DNA of 64,000 nt from Syngnathus acus (lineage: Eukaryota > Chordata > Actinopteri > Syngnathiformes > Syngnathidae), in NCBI RefSeq assembly GCF_901709675.1, contig NC_051100.1:7070001-7134000 (forward strand). The letters are read 5' to 3'. Position 1 is the first letter of the stretch. Every line of letters starts with the position of its first letter. The notes beneath the pieces are model-generated. The model saw only the letters and a list, made by a program, of their open reading frames with translations. It did no database searches and was not told where the DNA came from. Below, piece after piece: positions 27,674-38,628 of the stretch. Position numbers and translations under genes: made by a program.

Positions 27674-27688
27674 CCTATGTCATTGGGC
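27674..27688 (-). other. adgrb3: 5' UTR part and splice acceptor of the adgrb3 start exon
   Basis: Read on the minus strand, a pyrimidine-rich run ending CTCTCCTTGCAG (27700..27689) gives a good AG acceptor. It leaves only 15 untranslated bases before the ATG at 27673. The exon would therefore be 27688..26920, and the rest of the 5' UTR must sit in one or more upstream non-coding exons. This matches my understanding that mammalian BAI3 genes have non-coding 5' exons. The acceptor is seen in the sequence; its use is inferred. Confidence 0.7.
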
Positions 27689-28169
27689 CTGCAAGGAGAG
27701 ATGAGGAGAATTACACAGAGAACAACACAGATGATCGATGAACTAACGGGATTCGTGTTTCCCCATCATGAAAATGCCAAGACAAATCCACCACATCAAC
27801 AGCAGCTGTATGGTTTTTTGCACCCCCATCTTGCCACGCTTCACTACTGTACTTTGTGCAAACATTGCCACCTTGTGGTTACTCCGGCCATAATTTATTT
27901 ATTTCTACCATGCGTGCATGTTTGTGTGTTGGGGTGACATGGGGGGGAAAACATTTAGACGTTAACTGGCTCGTGCTGGGTCAAAGACGCAAACAAAAAA
28001 GCTTGCAAATGATCATATATAAGGTTAAAGTTGTTTGCCATCAAAAGGCGTGTGTGCATCCGCGTGTATGTTTTTATGCAGGTTGTCTGATGGCATTAAC
28101 ACAAATAAAGCACATGGATGTCATGCAAAGAATGTGGAATATTTTTTTTTCTCCTAAATGTGAGTCTTA

Positions 28170-28440
28170 TTTTATTTCTGTGGCGCAATTTGGTAGAAGG
28201 GGTGCATGCGTGTGTGCGCGCGCGCGCGCGCATGTGTTTGCTCGACGTGCACGGGGGCGTGTGGACGAGAAGAGGATGGAGGGGGTGCAATGCCATGTCC
28301 TGATTGCTTTAATCCTGCAGGCAATGCAGCTGCGAGCGGGTGCGTGCGCGCGCGTGGGTACGCGTGCTCGTCCATGCAATTGAGGAAGTGGAGGCGATGA
28401 ACTCGCGCGGTCACCACGCTCACATACACATACACACACG
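28170..28440. promoter_or_regulatory. CpG-dense, alternating purine-pyrimidine region next to the candidate promoter
   Basis: This stretch contains a GTGTGTGCGCGCG-type run (about 28211..28235), further CG clusters (GTGCGTGCGCGCGCG near 28340..28356) and a CACATACACACACGCACA run (28419..28445). It is among the most CpG-rich parts of the window and lies within the presumed first adgrb3 intron, about 500-700 bp downstream of the candidate leader exon. Such tracts are typical of CpG-island edges and can adopt left-handed DNA. Function is inferred only. Confidence 0.4.
28211..28235. repeat. (GT)(GC)n alternating tract
   Basis: TGTGTGCGCGCGCGCGCGC followed by ATGTG: strictly alternating purine-pyrimidine, prone to Z-DNA. 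Confidence 0.9.
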
Positions 28441-28885
28441 CACATGAGCCAAAAGACCAGAATGGGGAATGGAATGGTGCCCCCCCCCAACTTATTTGTC
28501 GTGCAAGGGTCGCAGGGTGTGGAATCAGCTGTGAGCTCTAAATCCACGCGGATCTTTTGCAAGATTCATGTGCAGGGGCGTCAAGGGGGAATCAGTATTC
28601 CGGAGGACGAGGAGAAATGGGTCGTCAAGAGAGACACGCTCGGTTTTATTGCCGAGGCTTCTAAAAAGCAATCATCTCTCTGGAGGTAATGTGAATGGAG
28701 ACACGGTGCCACTTTAAAGTGGTGTTTGCCTCTTAAGAGACAGATCATCGCTTTAAATAAACATATCTGTTCATCTGTGTGGATTCGTGAGAAGGGCTAC
28801 GCAGCACACACGTCAAGATTATTTCAATGCAAAAACTTTAACTGACACCAGCCACGCATATAAATACAAATAAATCAAATCTTAC

Positions 28886-29600
28886 CTTACACCGCGAAAT
28901 CTATGGCTATTTTCCCAACATACTTGACAACATCCTTTATAAGTCAAGTCTGCAGCCCTCGAGTGAATCCATACTCCAGCACACACACGCACACAAGTCC
29001 GGCGCAACAAGATGCTTCAGTGGGTGGGAAAAAAATCAAATCAAATAAAATGCATTACACTCCGCTTTCCCCGCTCGTATCCACGGTCCTCCTCCTCATC
29101 ATCCGCATGGGCTTTCCCATCCAAACTCAAATGGAACCAAGCGACAGTCACAGAATTTCAGAGACTAAGAGAGAAAAAAAAAATTAAAGCATTTTGTTTT
29201 ACAGTAACATCACGGGTTTATTCGCCATCTCTATTCCATTTCCAAGCAAGAAGTCAAGCGTCACCCTCTCGTCACGTCGATAAAATAGAGAGGAAAGAAA
29301 AGATCCGTCTAGAGTGGGTGGATGGGAGATGTTTGGGGGGGCCAGTGAGGACGCAAAAAGGCGCTTTGCTGGCTGCTTGCAGAGCTCCAGGAGCGGGCTG
29401 CAATAACACGTCACACTCTCAGCACCATACACACGTACGTTCACTTCTTACTGCGTCTGGCACCAGCTCCCACTTTCTTCCCTGCCCTCCTCCTCATTCT
29501 CCTCCTCCTCCTCCTCCTCCTCTTTTTTCTCTCCGTTCCCCCCGCACTTAATTCCAATCTAAAGGGGTTCCCCCCCTGAACTAGACCCTTCTCACTTATG
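28886..29600 (-). promoter_or_regulatory. adgrb3: Candidate adgrb3 5' non-coding exon and promoter region (upper limit approximate)
   Basis: On the minus strand a strong splice donor, TGTAAG/GTAAGATTT, falls at 28886/28885. The sequence upstream of it (to about 29600) is richer in G+C and CpG than the surroundings. It contains a GA-rich run (GAGGAGGAG units, 29522..29499), TGACGTG-like and GTGACG motifs, and no evident interspersed repeat. Splicing from 28886 to the acceptor at 27689/27688 would remove an intron of about 1.2 kb and join this leader to the start exon. No TATA box is obvious. The segment also contains upstream ATGs, including a minus-strand 81-codon frame at 29444..29199, so a transcript would carry at least one upstream ORF. 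The transcription start is not determined; coordinates above the donor are approximate. Confidence 0.45.
29499..29522. repeat. (TCC)n, GA-rich on the minus strand
   Basis: Eight CTC units inside the candidate adgrb3 leader; polypurine on the sense (minus) strand. Confidence 0.9.
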
Positions 29601-29649
29601 CTCAGACAACGTTTGCAGCATTCAGCATCCTGCAAATATGGAATATTTC

Positions 29650-32600
29650 AAGGACTTTGTTTTTCTTCTAGATACTCGTGTGGATGAGATTAACGCTGTT
29701 TTCCAAAATAAAATCTGTGCCCTCTGTCACTGGGACCCGATTTGCTAGTGTCGTTGGACTGTTTGAGTTCCTGTTAATCTTTCTGTGCATTCCTTGGCAC
29801 TGCGCTGGGACAAAATATCGTGACTGTATATACTCCGGATTTATACTCATTTAGTCTAAAGAATTTGCACCTCTTTTATTTTGAACGTTGTTGTGTTTAA
29901 AACAGGAATTGATATCAGCATGGGCCAAATGGCATCTCCTTCTTTGACATTTTGTCAAAAGTTTGATGCAACAGCCATTTCCCAAGTTCCCCACCAGGTA
30001 GAGTAGCAACGCTTCAATTGACTTGCATGTTTGAAGACATCCTGATCATCATTTCATAAATTGTGCTTGTCAATGACTATGGAATTGCTGTCTGTTTGTG
30101 GAATTAAAGGCACAGCATTGCTGTTTCTCCACAAGGATTAAGGCAGTTGCGGTCAAAATCCATCTAAATTTTCTGCCACTACTCAGCCTAGTGCAAAACA
30201 TGATGATGATGATGATGATGATGACACTGGCTATTTTGTACGGCGGGGGAAGTGAGGTTATGCCCCATTATATCGAGCAGATGACACAGGTGAGGAAAAA
30301 ATTACCTTACTTATCCTTAAACAGCTTTTTTGTATCTGCATTTAATGGGCTAAAATTCACATTTTCCACCTTTTCTCAACATTTTATGGATAACGGTTGT
30401 GTATTTCTACTCCGGTATCTCTTGGGAAAGCTCCAGACTAACCTATATATCTCAATGTTGCTGTTGTGTGTTTAGTGTGAGTCAGTCTTAAAACATATTC
30501 TTCCTAGCAACAAGTGATCATGCCAATTTGTGCAAAACATTTTTCTGGGTTGTAGCTTAACTGTAAGTAGCCACATTTTAATCATAGACCGATTTCCAAA
30601 CTCTTTGTGTAGCATGTTAAATAATTGTTTTCTGTTTCTGTATTCTTGGACATGATGTGTATATCAGCAGTAGCTCATGGGTACAAATAAAATAGTTACT
30701 TGACAAACACTTGAACTCTCTTTCATTCACAAATCAACAGTCAGCTAAATCCAATGTGAGAAGAGGCTCACACTGCTGGTCTGCGACAATGCAGCATCAA
30801 AAGGTTTGCAATGGCTTTCACTGCCTATTGCTGCAATTCATGGGGAGAATAGTGGTTTAATGGACGTGAGATGGGAGAGTTAGAATCATGTGAAACGCTT
30901 GCTGTTCACATTTCCTTCCATTTGTACAGGAAGCAGGAGAGCTTTTTCTCTCCATTGGCGGCTAATTTTTAGCAGGTGCACATACAGCATGAACACTGTC
31001 TTTGTCGGTCTGCAGTCTTCATACATATAAAATCATTGATGAATGAGAAATTAATTGGCATGACCCTCGCACTTATTGGAGCTCGGTTCATTTACATACA
31101 TTTTGAAATATTTGCATATCTACAGTCGAAAGGAAGGCGTGAGCTAAGGCTTTGAAGATAGAAGCAATCGTTGGCCATTACAATTTGCTTTTAGTTTTGG
31201 AGCGTGTGTAAGCGGCTCTAATCATTTTTGCTGTGCACAGTTAACTCTCATTAGCCCGGCCCTCTCTTTCAGGCTACGGTTGAATGTCTTCCATTGGAAC
31301 AGATGCTGCATGAAGAGGCTATTTGTTTACAAATTTTCAGTCAAGTTTCAGTGTAAAATATTCTCCAAAAAGATACCCATGCCATCCATCATGATGATCT
31401 AAAAGGTAATTTTAGTCTAAAATAACTTCTGGTTGTGTAGGGATTCCATTCAAGATTTGTACTGCATTCATCTGAGACCTTGCATATTAATGAGAGCATA
31501 GTTGATAGATTGAGAGCATTTTTCAAGGCCACAAAAACAACAAAAAATAATATCTTCAAGCTATATAGTCACTCTCTTTCTGATCTTAAAATAGAAACAT
31601 GGTAAAAAAAAGAGAGCCGATATTAGAACCATTGAGCTAGAAGGCAGTGGTATTACAAGCTACATAGAAGTCAATGTCTCCCGTGGTGGATTTTCCTAAA
31701 TTTGCAATATTTCTCATCTACTCAGATTGTAGTATCTGTCATATTATTCTGTCAACTCAAGGATCTGTTAGAGCACATGCTTTTTGAATTATTCATGACC
31801 CCGTTTAAAGAACATCGCTATTATCACACGCTCCTGTTCCTGCTTGCGCAACTGTGCACACACATGCTGCACGTATGTTTTTAAAAAATATATATATATG
31901 TTTATCAAATGGACAAACAAAATCTGTTTGACGTTAGGATAGTTTTATTGCATTTCTTACAAAATCCACGTGACAAGCCTATCAGGCGTGTATTGTCACA
32001 AGGCATCGGATCGGACTGGTGGTAGCATGGCGGAGTAAAGATATGTAAAGCATCACTCTCATGGAAATATTATGAGGCTCCTCTTTGCTGCCTAGTGCAA
32101 ACATTTATTCATATACATAGGCATGCAAGCATAGTATATAGGTTAAATTCTCCAGGCACCAGGCATTCAGCTTTTCATCACCAGGTAGTCCATATGTTGC
32201 GTATGTCTACGGCTGCGCATGGTGATAATGGCCTCGTCTCTGTTGGAATCTCAGCTGGGTGACTTATTGTTAAATATGAAGTGAGCGTTCCTGGAGGAAA
32301 AAAAAGGCTTTCCTGAATAGTAGGATTAATTTTTGTACCCAGTGCCATTGCGGAACACATTATTCCTTGCTGTGTTTGTCTTTACATAAGTTCCACTTAG
32401 ATCCATAAATGTCGGATCAGGATGAGTTATTCTCTTGTGCTGGTTGTTTGCGTTGCTGCTTGTTGCATCACTTAGTTCTGTTTTCTATAATTTCTTGAGA
32501 GTAAAACACATTTGTATAAATGGAAGTGTAAAGTCGGCAGAAGGTTTATATATATGTAGAAAACCATCCAGAAAGAAGTAAAAAATAGGCAGAAAAATGA

Positions 32601-35600
32601 ACATTTATCATACATGTCACTAATTTCACCAATATTTTACTACCTACTCCTACACCCACCTTTGCACCACTGCTGTATATGGAATTAAATGCTTAAATAA
32701 GTAAGTTAAAAATAGTGGTGGAGTATGTGGCTGAAATATTTGCTTTATAGTACAAATGTTCTGAGTGACTCTTTGCCCATAGGTATTAATGTGCGTATGA
32801 ACATTTGTTATCGTAGTTGTGGCCTGTGCCTGTGACCAATGCAAAGTGTACCTAGACTGTGGCCCAATTTCGGCTGGCACAGTCCAAAACTCAAACGTGA
32901 CCCTGAAAAACAAAAAACAATCTTACGTGTGTGACCGTGAGAGCTTTTCGTACAACATTGAGCATTCCAAAAGATTGTGAACACAATTGTGCTTTTAAAC
33001 GAATGTTCAAATTGGGACAGCAGTTGTCCTTCAAAGTACGCATCCACTCTACCAAAAATACAAATAAACATAGTCGAATGAAATCAATATTTTTAGAGGG
33101 CAATCACAATTATTTTTTTTATTTTATGGTTAGTTGTTTTCTTTTTATTCTGACAACAAACCTTATAGTATTTGTTTGGTCACCAAATAATGTCATAATG
33201 ATGATGGAGTGATGTACAATACACTTTTCATGCAGACAGGACACAGTATATTGCATTTTTCCTTTGTTTTTGTTTTTTTTACTGTTTGTGTAACATAAAT
33301 GTTTTATTATCACTCTGCAGGGATTATTCTGAAATATCTGACGAAGTTAACGTTTCAAACAATATCCTACAAAACATGCCCAATGTGCTCTAAGGTCAAA
33401 TGTTTTGTAATGTGTTTTGTAAGAATCACAGTTTCTACCCAATCAAAAACAGGCTTGAGAACAGCAGGCTATCTGTCCAGTAAAATCTAAGCCCGTACTA
33501 GAGTTCTTGTGTAAAACCTCCGGGGCTGTCTAGGCTTTAAGATGTGAATTTCCACTTTATTAATATAATATCTGCTTGACACATTGAACATGCTCACTGA
33601 ACATTTGCATTATGGACTCATGTTTATATTAACGCTCTTCTTTCGTCTTTTCTGTGTCACCATCAGGTTGTCCTATGGTTGGATGCAATCATCACACTAA
33701 TGATGTTCCACTCTATTAACAAATTAAAATCAGAGCGCTTTCCTCGAAGCCTTTCTAGCAATTGTTTTTAATATTTTCCTTTCATATTTAATTAAAACTG
33801 TTACAGACATTCCTGGATGTTGCAGTTGATATGAGATGAGCATTCAGCGCAGGTCTTGGACATTGTCTTGTATGGCAATCATAAACTCCTCAAGTGAGTG
33901 CAAAGGGAAATGCATGTTAACCATATGAGAAAATCAATGTGTGTCAAAAAGATGCAGAGTTGAGGTTCTGTGAAGATATACTGACCATACAGTCGCTGCA
34001 TCAAAATGCAGAAAAGACCTCTGACAAGGAACTATGACGTACATTACTTTTGTCAATAATTGCTAAATTGCCAAGAGACATGCATTTGATTGTGCCCATT
34101 TCTAACCGCAAGCTTTTACGAAAATACAGAAACAAAGGAAACCCCAACCATATGCACAGTAAGACCGTGCCAGACTTGTGCTGAGAGCCCATGATGTCAT
34201 TTTTACAGGGCCAGGATTGTAAAATGTTTATTCAAAGCCCAGACGTCAGCAGAGATGATAAACCTTGAAAGAGTCACATTGGAAGCCCAAATGAAAAGCA
34301 ATTACAGTATATGGGGCCATAGAGGTTAAGCAAACATGGATTTGACTATTGCTAAATGTGTGGTGCGGGGTGGGGTATGTTGTTTGATTGGGAATTTAAG
34401 GACATCAAGCTTTATTTTCTGATTTAAAAAGAAAAACGGACATTACCGTGTTTCGGTATGACACAATAAATGACCAGTCTTAATAAAAGATCAAAGATGT
34501 GCATGCAGTCCAGTGGTTTCTACAATGTTTACCAAGTTTCTAGAAGTAAGACGTTCACATTGAAATAATCCTTCTTTAAAAATCGATTCAGTCTTGTTAC
34601 AAGGACACAACCAGCTGAAGGTCTACACAAGCAACCTTTGTGTCTGTAGCCTTGTCGGCAGAGTGGGCAGAATGTGTGAGGGGTCAATCAACCGGAACTG
34701 GCTTCATTGGTTTGAGTAAAATCCCAAACAGGATTGTGTCATTTCAAGCCAGTATATTGGTATTTATTGGGATGAAATCACAATATTTGTATGTAGTATA
34801 TAAATATATATACTATATACATATATTTTGTTCCCAGAGAAGCAATAGCACAATGCTTGTGTTGGGAAATATGTCAAATATTATGATTAGATTCTATGTA
34901 TCTAAGTGTGGAAGATCTTCCAGTATGTGACAGTTCGACCTTGTGTTCATGACTTGGGAGCGTGTGGCTGGCTAATCATGAGTCGCGTCAAACAATAAAC
35001 TGGCTGAAGCAGACAAACGTCTTGGTTTAAGTAAAATCATGAGTGCGCCATGAGACGTATGCATCCCATGCGCACCAAGACTATGTCTTTGTTAAACTAA
35101 AGTCACAAGACGACCACACTGCTCTTTTCAACAACCCTGTTTTATTGAAGTCATCAGAGTATCAGGAGATGTCCCGTACTGTTTGAGAAGCTATGCATTT
35201 TTGTAAACTCCACCCATTAAGATGTTGACGACTTGAACTCACTCACTACATCTTTGGGATTGATGGTGTTGCGAGAGCATGTAAGAGATCTACGTATGTG
35301 TACCTGTTGAATATGGACATATAAAGGAGACGAATAGACAGGAAGTAGGAAGACATGAACGAAGGTTGCACGCGTGTTGATGGATGCCAATGAAGTGAAT
35401 GTCTCACGAAAGATCGTCTCCCGACTGGATCTTTACCGAATGCCTAAATGCGGCATATTATGGATATACAGAGTGTTGAAAACGGATCAATGTATTTTTT
35501 TTTTGTACTTGCCATGCATATCTTATTGAAACATGGCAAAATACCTTGCATCGCCGAGGTACTTTGTTATAAGATACCAGCAAACTTTAGCAGGCACATT

Positions 35601-36399
35601 CTCATTTTAATTTTAGGACAGAAATATGTAAGCATATATGTGTGACCTAAAATGTGTCAATCCCTGCTTCACATTCCTCTCACATTTATATTTGCCTTTT
35701 CCATGCCTGGTAGAGAACAGAATTTTAAATCATTGCGAGTTTTTTTTTTCTCCTTGCGGTGTTCCTGTTCTTTTTTTGTGTGTGTTTCTGTCTGAGACAA
35801 TGCTGCTCTGCAATCCCTGGGGCCTTTATCCGTTTCCTTTGAATGTGGTTCCAACTAGCAGGCCATAGACTCCCACAAACCCACCTCTCTGGCTTTGCAA
35901 ATTTTGCATGAGCTACTGCCTCCACACTGGATTGACAAGCTCTCTTGTTTACCGTCCTTAGTAGAAAAGCAAGTGGCTCTGAAACTAGAATGCATCTTTT
36001 CACAATTTTTAGAATGGCGGATTGGGGGGGGTCGATATACTTTGCAACAAAACGCACCATTTGACACCATCAACCAAGTTGAAATTGATCATGTATCCCA
36101 CAAAAAGTCTTTATAGTTATTTCCAGGAAAAGTTACACTTGATAATGAAAGTTTGCGCAAAGAAACACTACGAGATGAAATGTATGTCTAAATAAAACAA
36201 AACATAAATAAATTTTATGTAGGGCAAGCTAAAGTCGAAACCAAAATGAAAATGGTTTTTTTTTGCCCTTACATCATAAAAACAGGTAATGATGCACTAA
36301 ATTATACAAAGGGTCCTTGACCTCTCCAAACTTCTGAAAGTGGTGCAAGAATAAAGATGTTTTTTTCTGGGCTAGTCACGCACCCTGAAACCAGACGCT
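29650..36399. other. Non-coding DNA upstream of adgrb3, nothing recognised
   Basis: AT-rich sequence with one (ATG)8 repeat listed separately. All open frames are short and without recognisable motifs. It is either intergenic or a further 5' intron of adgrb3. Confidence 0.6.
30200..30223. repeat. (ATG)8 trinucleotide repeat
   Basis: Eight perfect units; the poly-methionine frame is an artefact. Confidence 0.95.
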
Positions 36400-36510
36400 G
36401 TAATAATAATAATAATAATAATAATTCATTAAATTTGTATAGCGCTTTTCAAAAACCCAAAGACGCTGTAACCATCCATCCATTCGCTGAACCGCTTATT
36501 GCCAGCCAAT
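36400..36510. mobile_element. Composite repeat: (AAT)n, a LINE-end-like motif, and a SINE tail fragment
   Basis: (TAA)n at 36401..36424 is followed by ATTTGTATAGCGCTTTTC and AAAGACGCTGTAA, a motif common at dispersed repeat ends in fish genomes. Next comes CCATCCATCCATTCGCTGAA and CCGCTTATTGCCAGCCAATC, which is the reverse complement of a family A SINE 3' end with an internal deletion. It is a small nested repeat junction. Confidence 0.55.
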
Positions 36511-37978
36511 CTACAGTGGAACCTTAAATATTAAATAATTTGGTGCTGTCATAGTGATTGACAAGTCCAATGATTGTAAGAGTAGTGAGGAAGATATCGG
36601 CCAATCACGGTATGGTCTAGTCATGTGGAAGATGTTGGACATAAACACAACAATAGAACATGAAGCTATGCATTGTGATTGTGAAATCTGTTATTATTAA
36701 GTCTGATTGAATCTGGGTTTCTTGTCAACTTAGCTTAGTTGTGGTGTCTTTATTTCAACCGATACAGTATGTAGGTTTTTCAATTAATAGAATAGAACAT
36801 AACTCCTTCCCTCATTAGAAGCCCTACAATCCCATCCAGTACATGGAAAAGGAATCATTATCATTTCATAGGTTCTCTTGCTCTCTATAGGGATGAAAAT
36901 GTGAAAGACTGATAACATATCTGCAAAATTTATTCAACACAAAGGAGCCAAAGAAATCTTGCTGACAAAGGCCTGTTAGAATCGGCAAGTGGCAGTCGGG
37001 ACAGAGAGCGCCGTCCTTGTTAATCAAGGAGATCAAAGGTCACATTGGCAATTATCAATTCTGAATGCACATGATAACAAACTATCCTTCCCATCAATCA
37101 TTTGGCTTTCATTTGCCTCGCAAATTTACCGTGCAGTGCAGCTTTTAAAAAAAAAAAAAAAGACATTCTTGTGAACCCGTGGAAAAGAGCTGCTTAGCCA
37201 TTAATAATGGAGATGACGGTAGTTAACCCTGTAAAACAGTGATTGGTTGAAGCCTACTTGTGACTCCATCTTATGCCAAATCAATCACGAGGCGCTAATC
37301 AATCTATGTCACCTTCACTTTTTACCCCTATTGTGGATGTGGTCCACTGCTATAAAATAAATCTGATTCACATTTCACAATACCAGCTAAATGGTGCATA
37401 GGTGAATTAATTATGAGCTGTGCAAAGAAATCAGATTCTATAGTGGACCTTTTATTGCTAACTTCTGCAACCACAGTCCTTCCTATAATAGAGGTTTTAT
37501 ATCGACATCCCCTGAAGCTGCACTGAACACTTTTCAGAATGTCACGCAGAGACATTTTTATCATCATAAGTGCGGCTTGCTCATTCTGGCCTGCATGGGC
37601 CATATTTTCTTTGTAGCAGTGTGGAGCTGCTCCCCAGTCAGAAAAGTCTCACATACTTGTACGCCGCTAACTGGCGCAGCTTTTGTAGCTCTGTGGACAA
37701 CCGAGAGATACAGCTAATTAAAATTTACATGATAAAATAATTAGCCTCCCTGGCAGACAATGACAAGTGAAATTCTTTGGTAATCACCCATATTAACTGA
37801 TAAGAAACTTCTCAAGCGTCTCAGCATTTGCTTTCAAAGGACGCTGTTAGTAATTCTCACACGGAGATACGCCTCTAATTTTATAAGGGGCACCTGAATG
37901 AGACATCACAGAGAGCACACATGGTCCATTTGGAATTCCCCGTACTGTGAGGAGCTTTAAAGCGGGGCTCATTTTATT

Positions 37979-38175
37979 ATCCATACATCCATTTTCTATC
38001 GTGCTTGTCCTAATTAGGGTCGTGGGTAACTGGAGCCTAATCCCTGATGACTCAGGCTGAGGTACGCTGTACTTGCCGGACTTGTCGCCAGTCAATTGCA
38101 GAGTGTATTAACATCCATTCACACTCTCATTTACACACCTATGGATGATTACGTCTTCAATTAACCCTGCATGAA
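37979..38175 (-). mobile_element. Diverged 3' half of a family A SINE
   Basis: On the plus strand the order is CCATACATCCATTTTCTATCG, TTAGGGTCGTGGG, CTGGAGCCTAATCCC, TCGCCAGTCAATTGCAGAGTG, and CATTCACACTCTCATTTACACACC, then CCCTGCATGAATG. This follows the reverse complement of the family's 3' half, with many mismatches and no head. It is an old, truncated insertion. Confidence 0.7.
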
Positions 38176-38350
38176 TGTTCTTTTCCATTCTTACTGTTAC
38201 TTGCCATCCGTAACACATTTTTAAGTGTACATGCAATGCTTAAAATATCCCATATTTGCAGGTAATGAAGATGTGATGTGGAAGTGAGTCACTCGCCATA
38301 CAGCCTTTCATATCTCATATTTTGACATGTCACGGAATCAAAGATTTATT

Positions 38351-38628
38351 TTTCTGAATTGTGCAACCTTATTTTGTATGTTCCTATTCTATATTATATA
38401 TTCTAGTCTATATTTTTTGGGGCTCCCCTGAGGTTGAGAAATGACCATTTACAATAAAAACAAACCAGGGCAATAAGTTTATTTTATATTTGTTTTTATT
38501 ATTATTTTTTTTCTGAATTGTACAACCTCACTTTGTATGTTCCTTATGATTTTTAAACTCCCCTGAGGTTGAGAAATGACTGTTTACAATAAAAACAAAC
38601 CAGAGCAATAAGTTTACTATATATTTGT
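38351..38628. repeat. Imperfect tandem duplication, unit about 120-140 bp
   Basis: Unit 1 (38351..38492) and unit 2 (38510..38628) share TTTCTGAATTGT, then TTTGTATGTTCCT, then CTCCCCTGAGGTTGAGAAATG, and TTTACAATAAAAACAAACCAG and GCAATAAGTTTA, with few substitutions. Unit 2 lacks about 25 bases around the ATATTATATATTC part of unit 1. The AATAAA in each unit resembles a polyadenylation signal. Origin is unknown; it could be a dimer of a short repeat end. Confidence 0.85.

Noticed and set aside
28096-29551. Many open frames on both strands in the CpG-rich region, including one of 179 codons
   Set aside because: High G+C lowers stop frequency. The sequences are low-complexity (Arg, Ala, Pro runs) and overlap the presumed leader and promoter.
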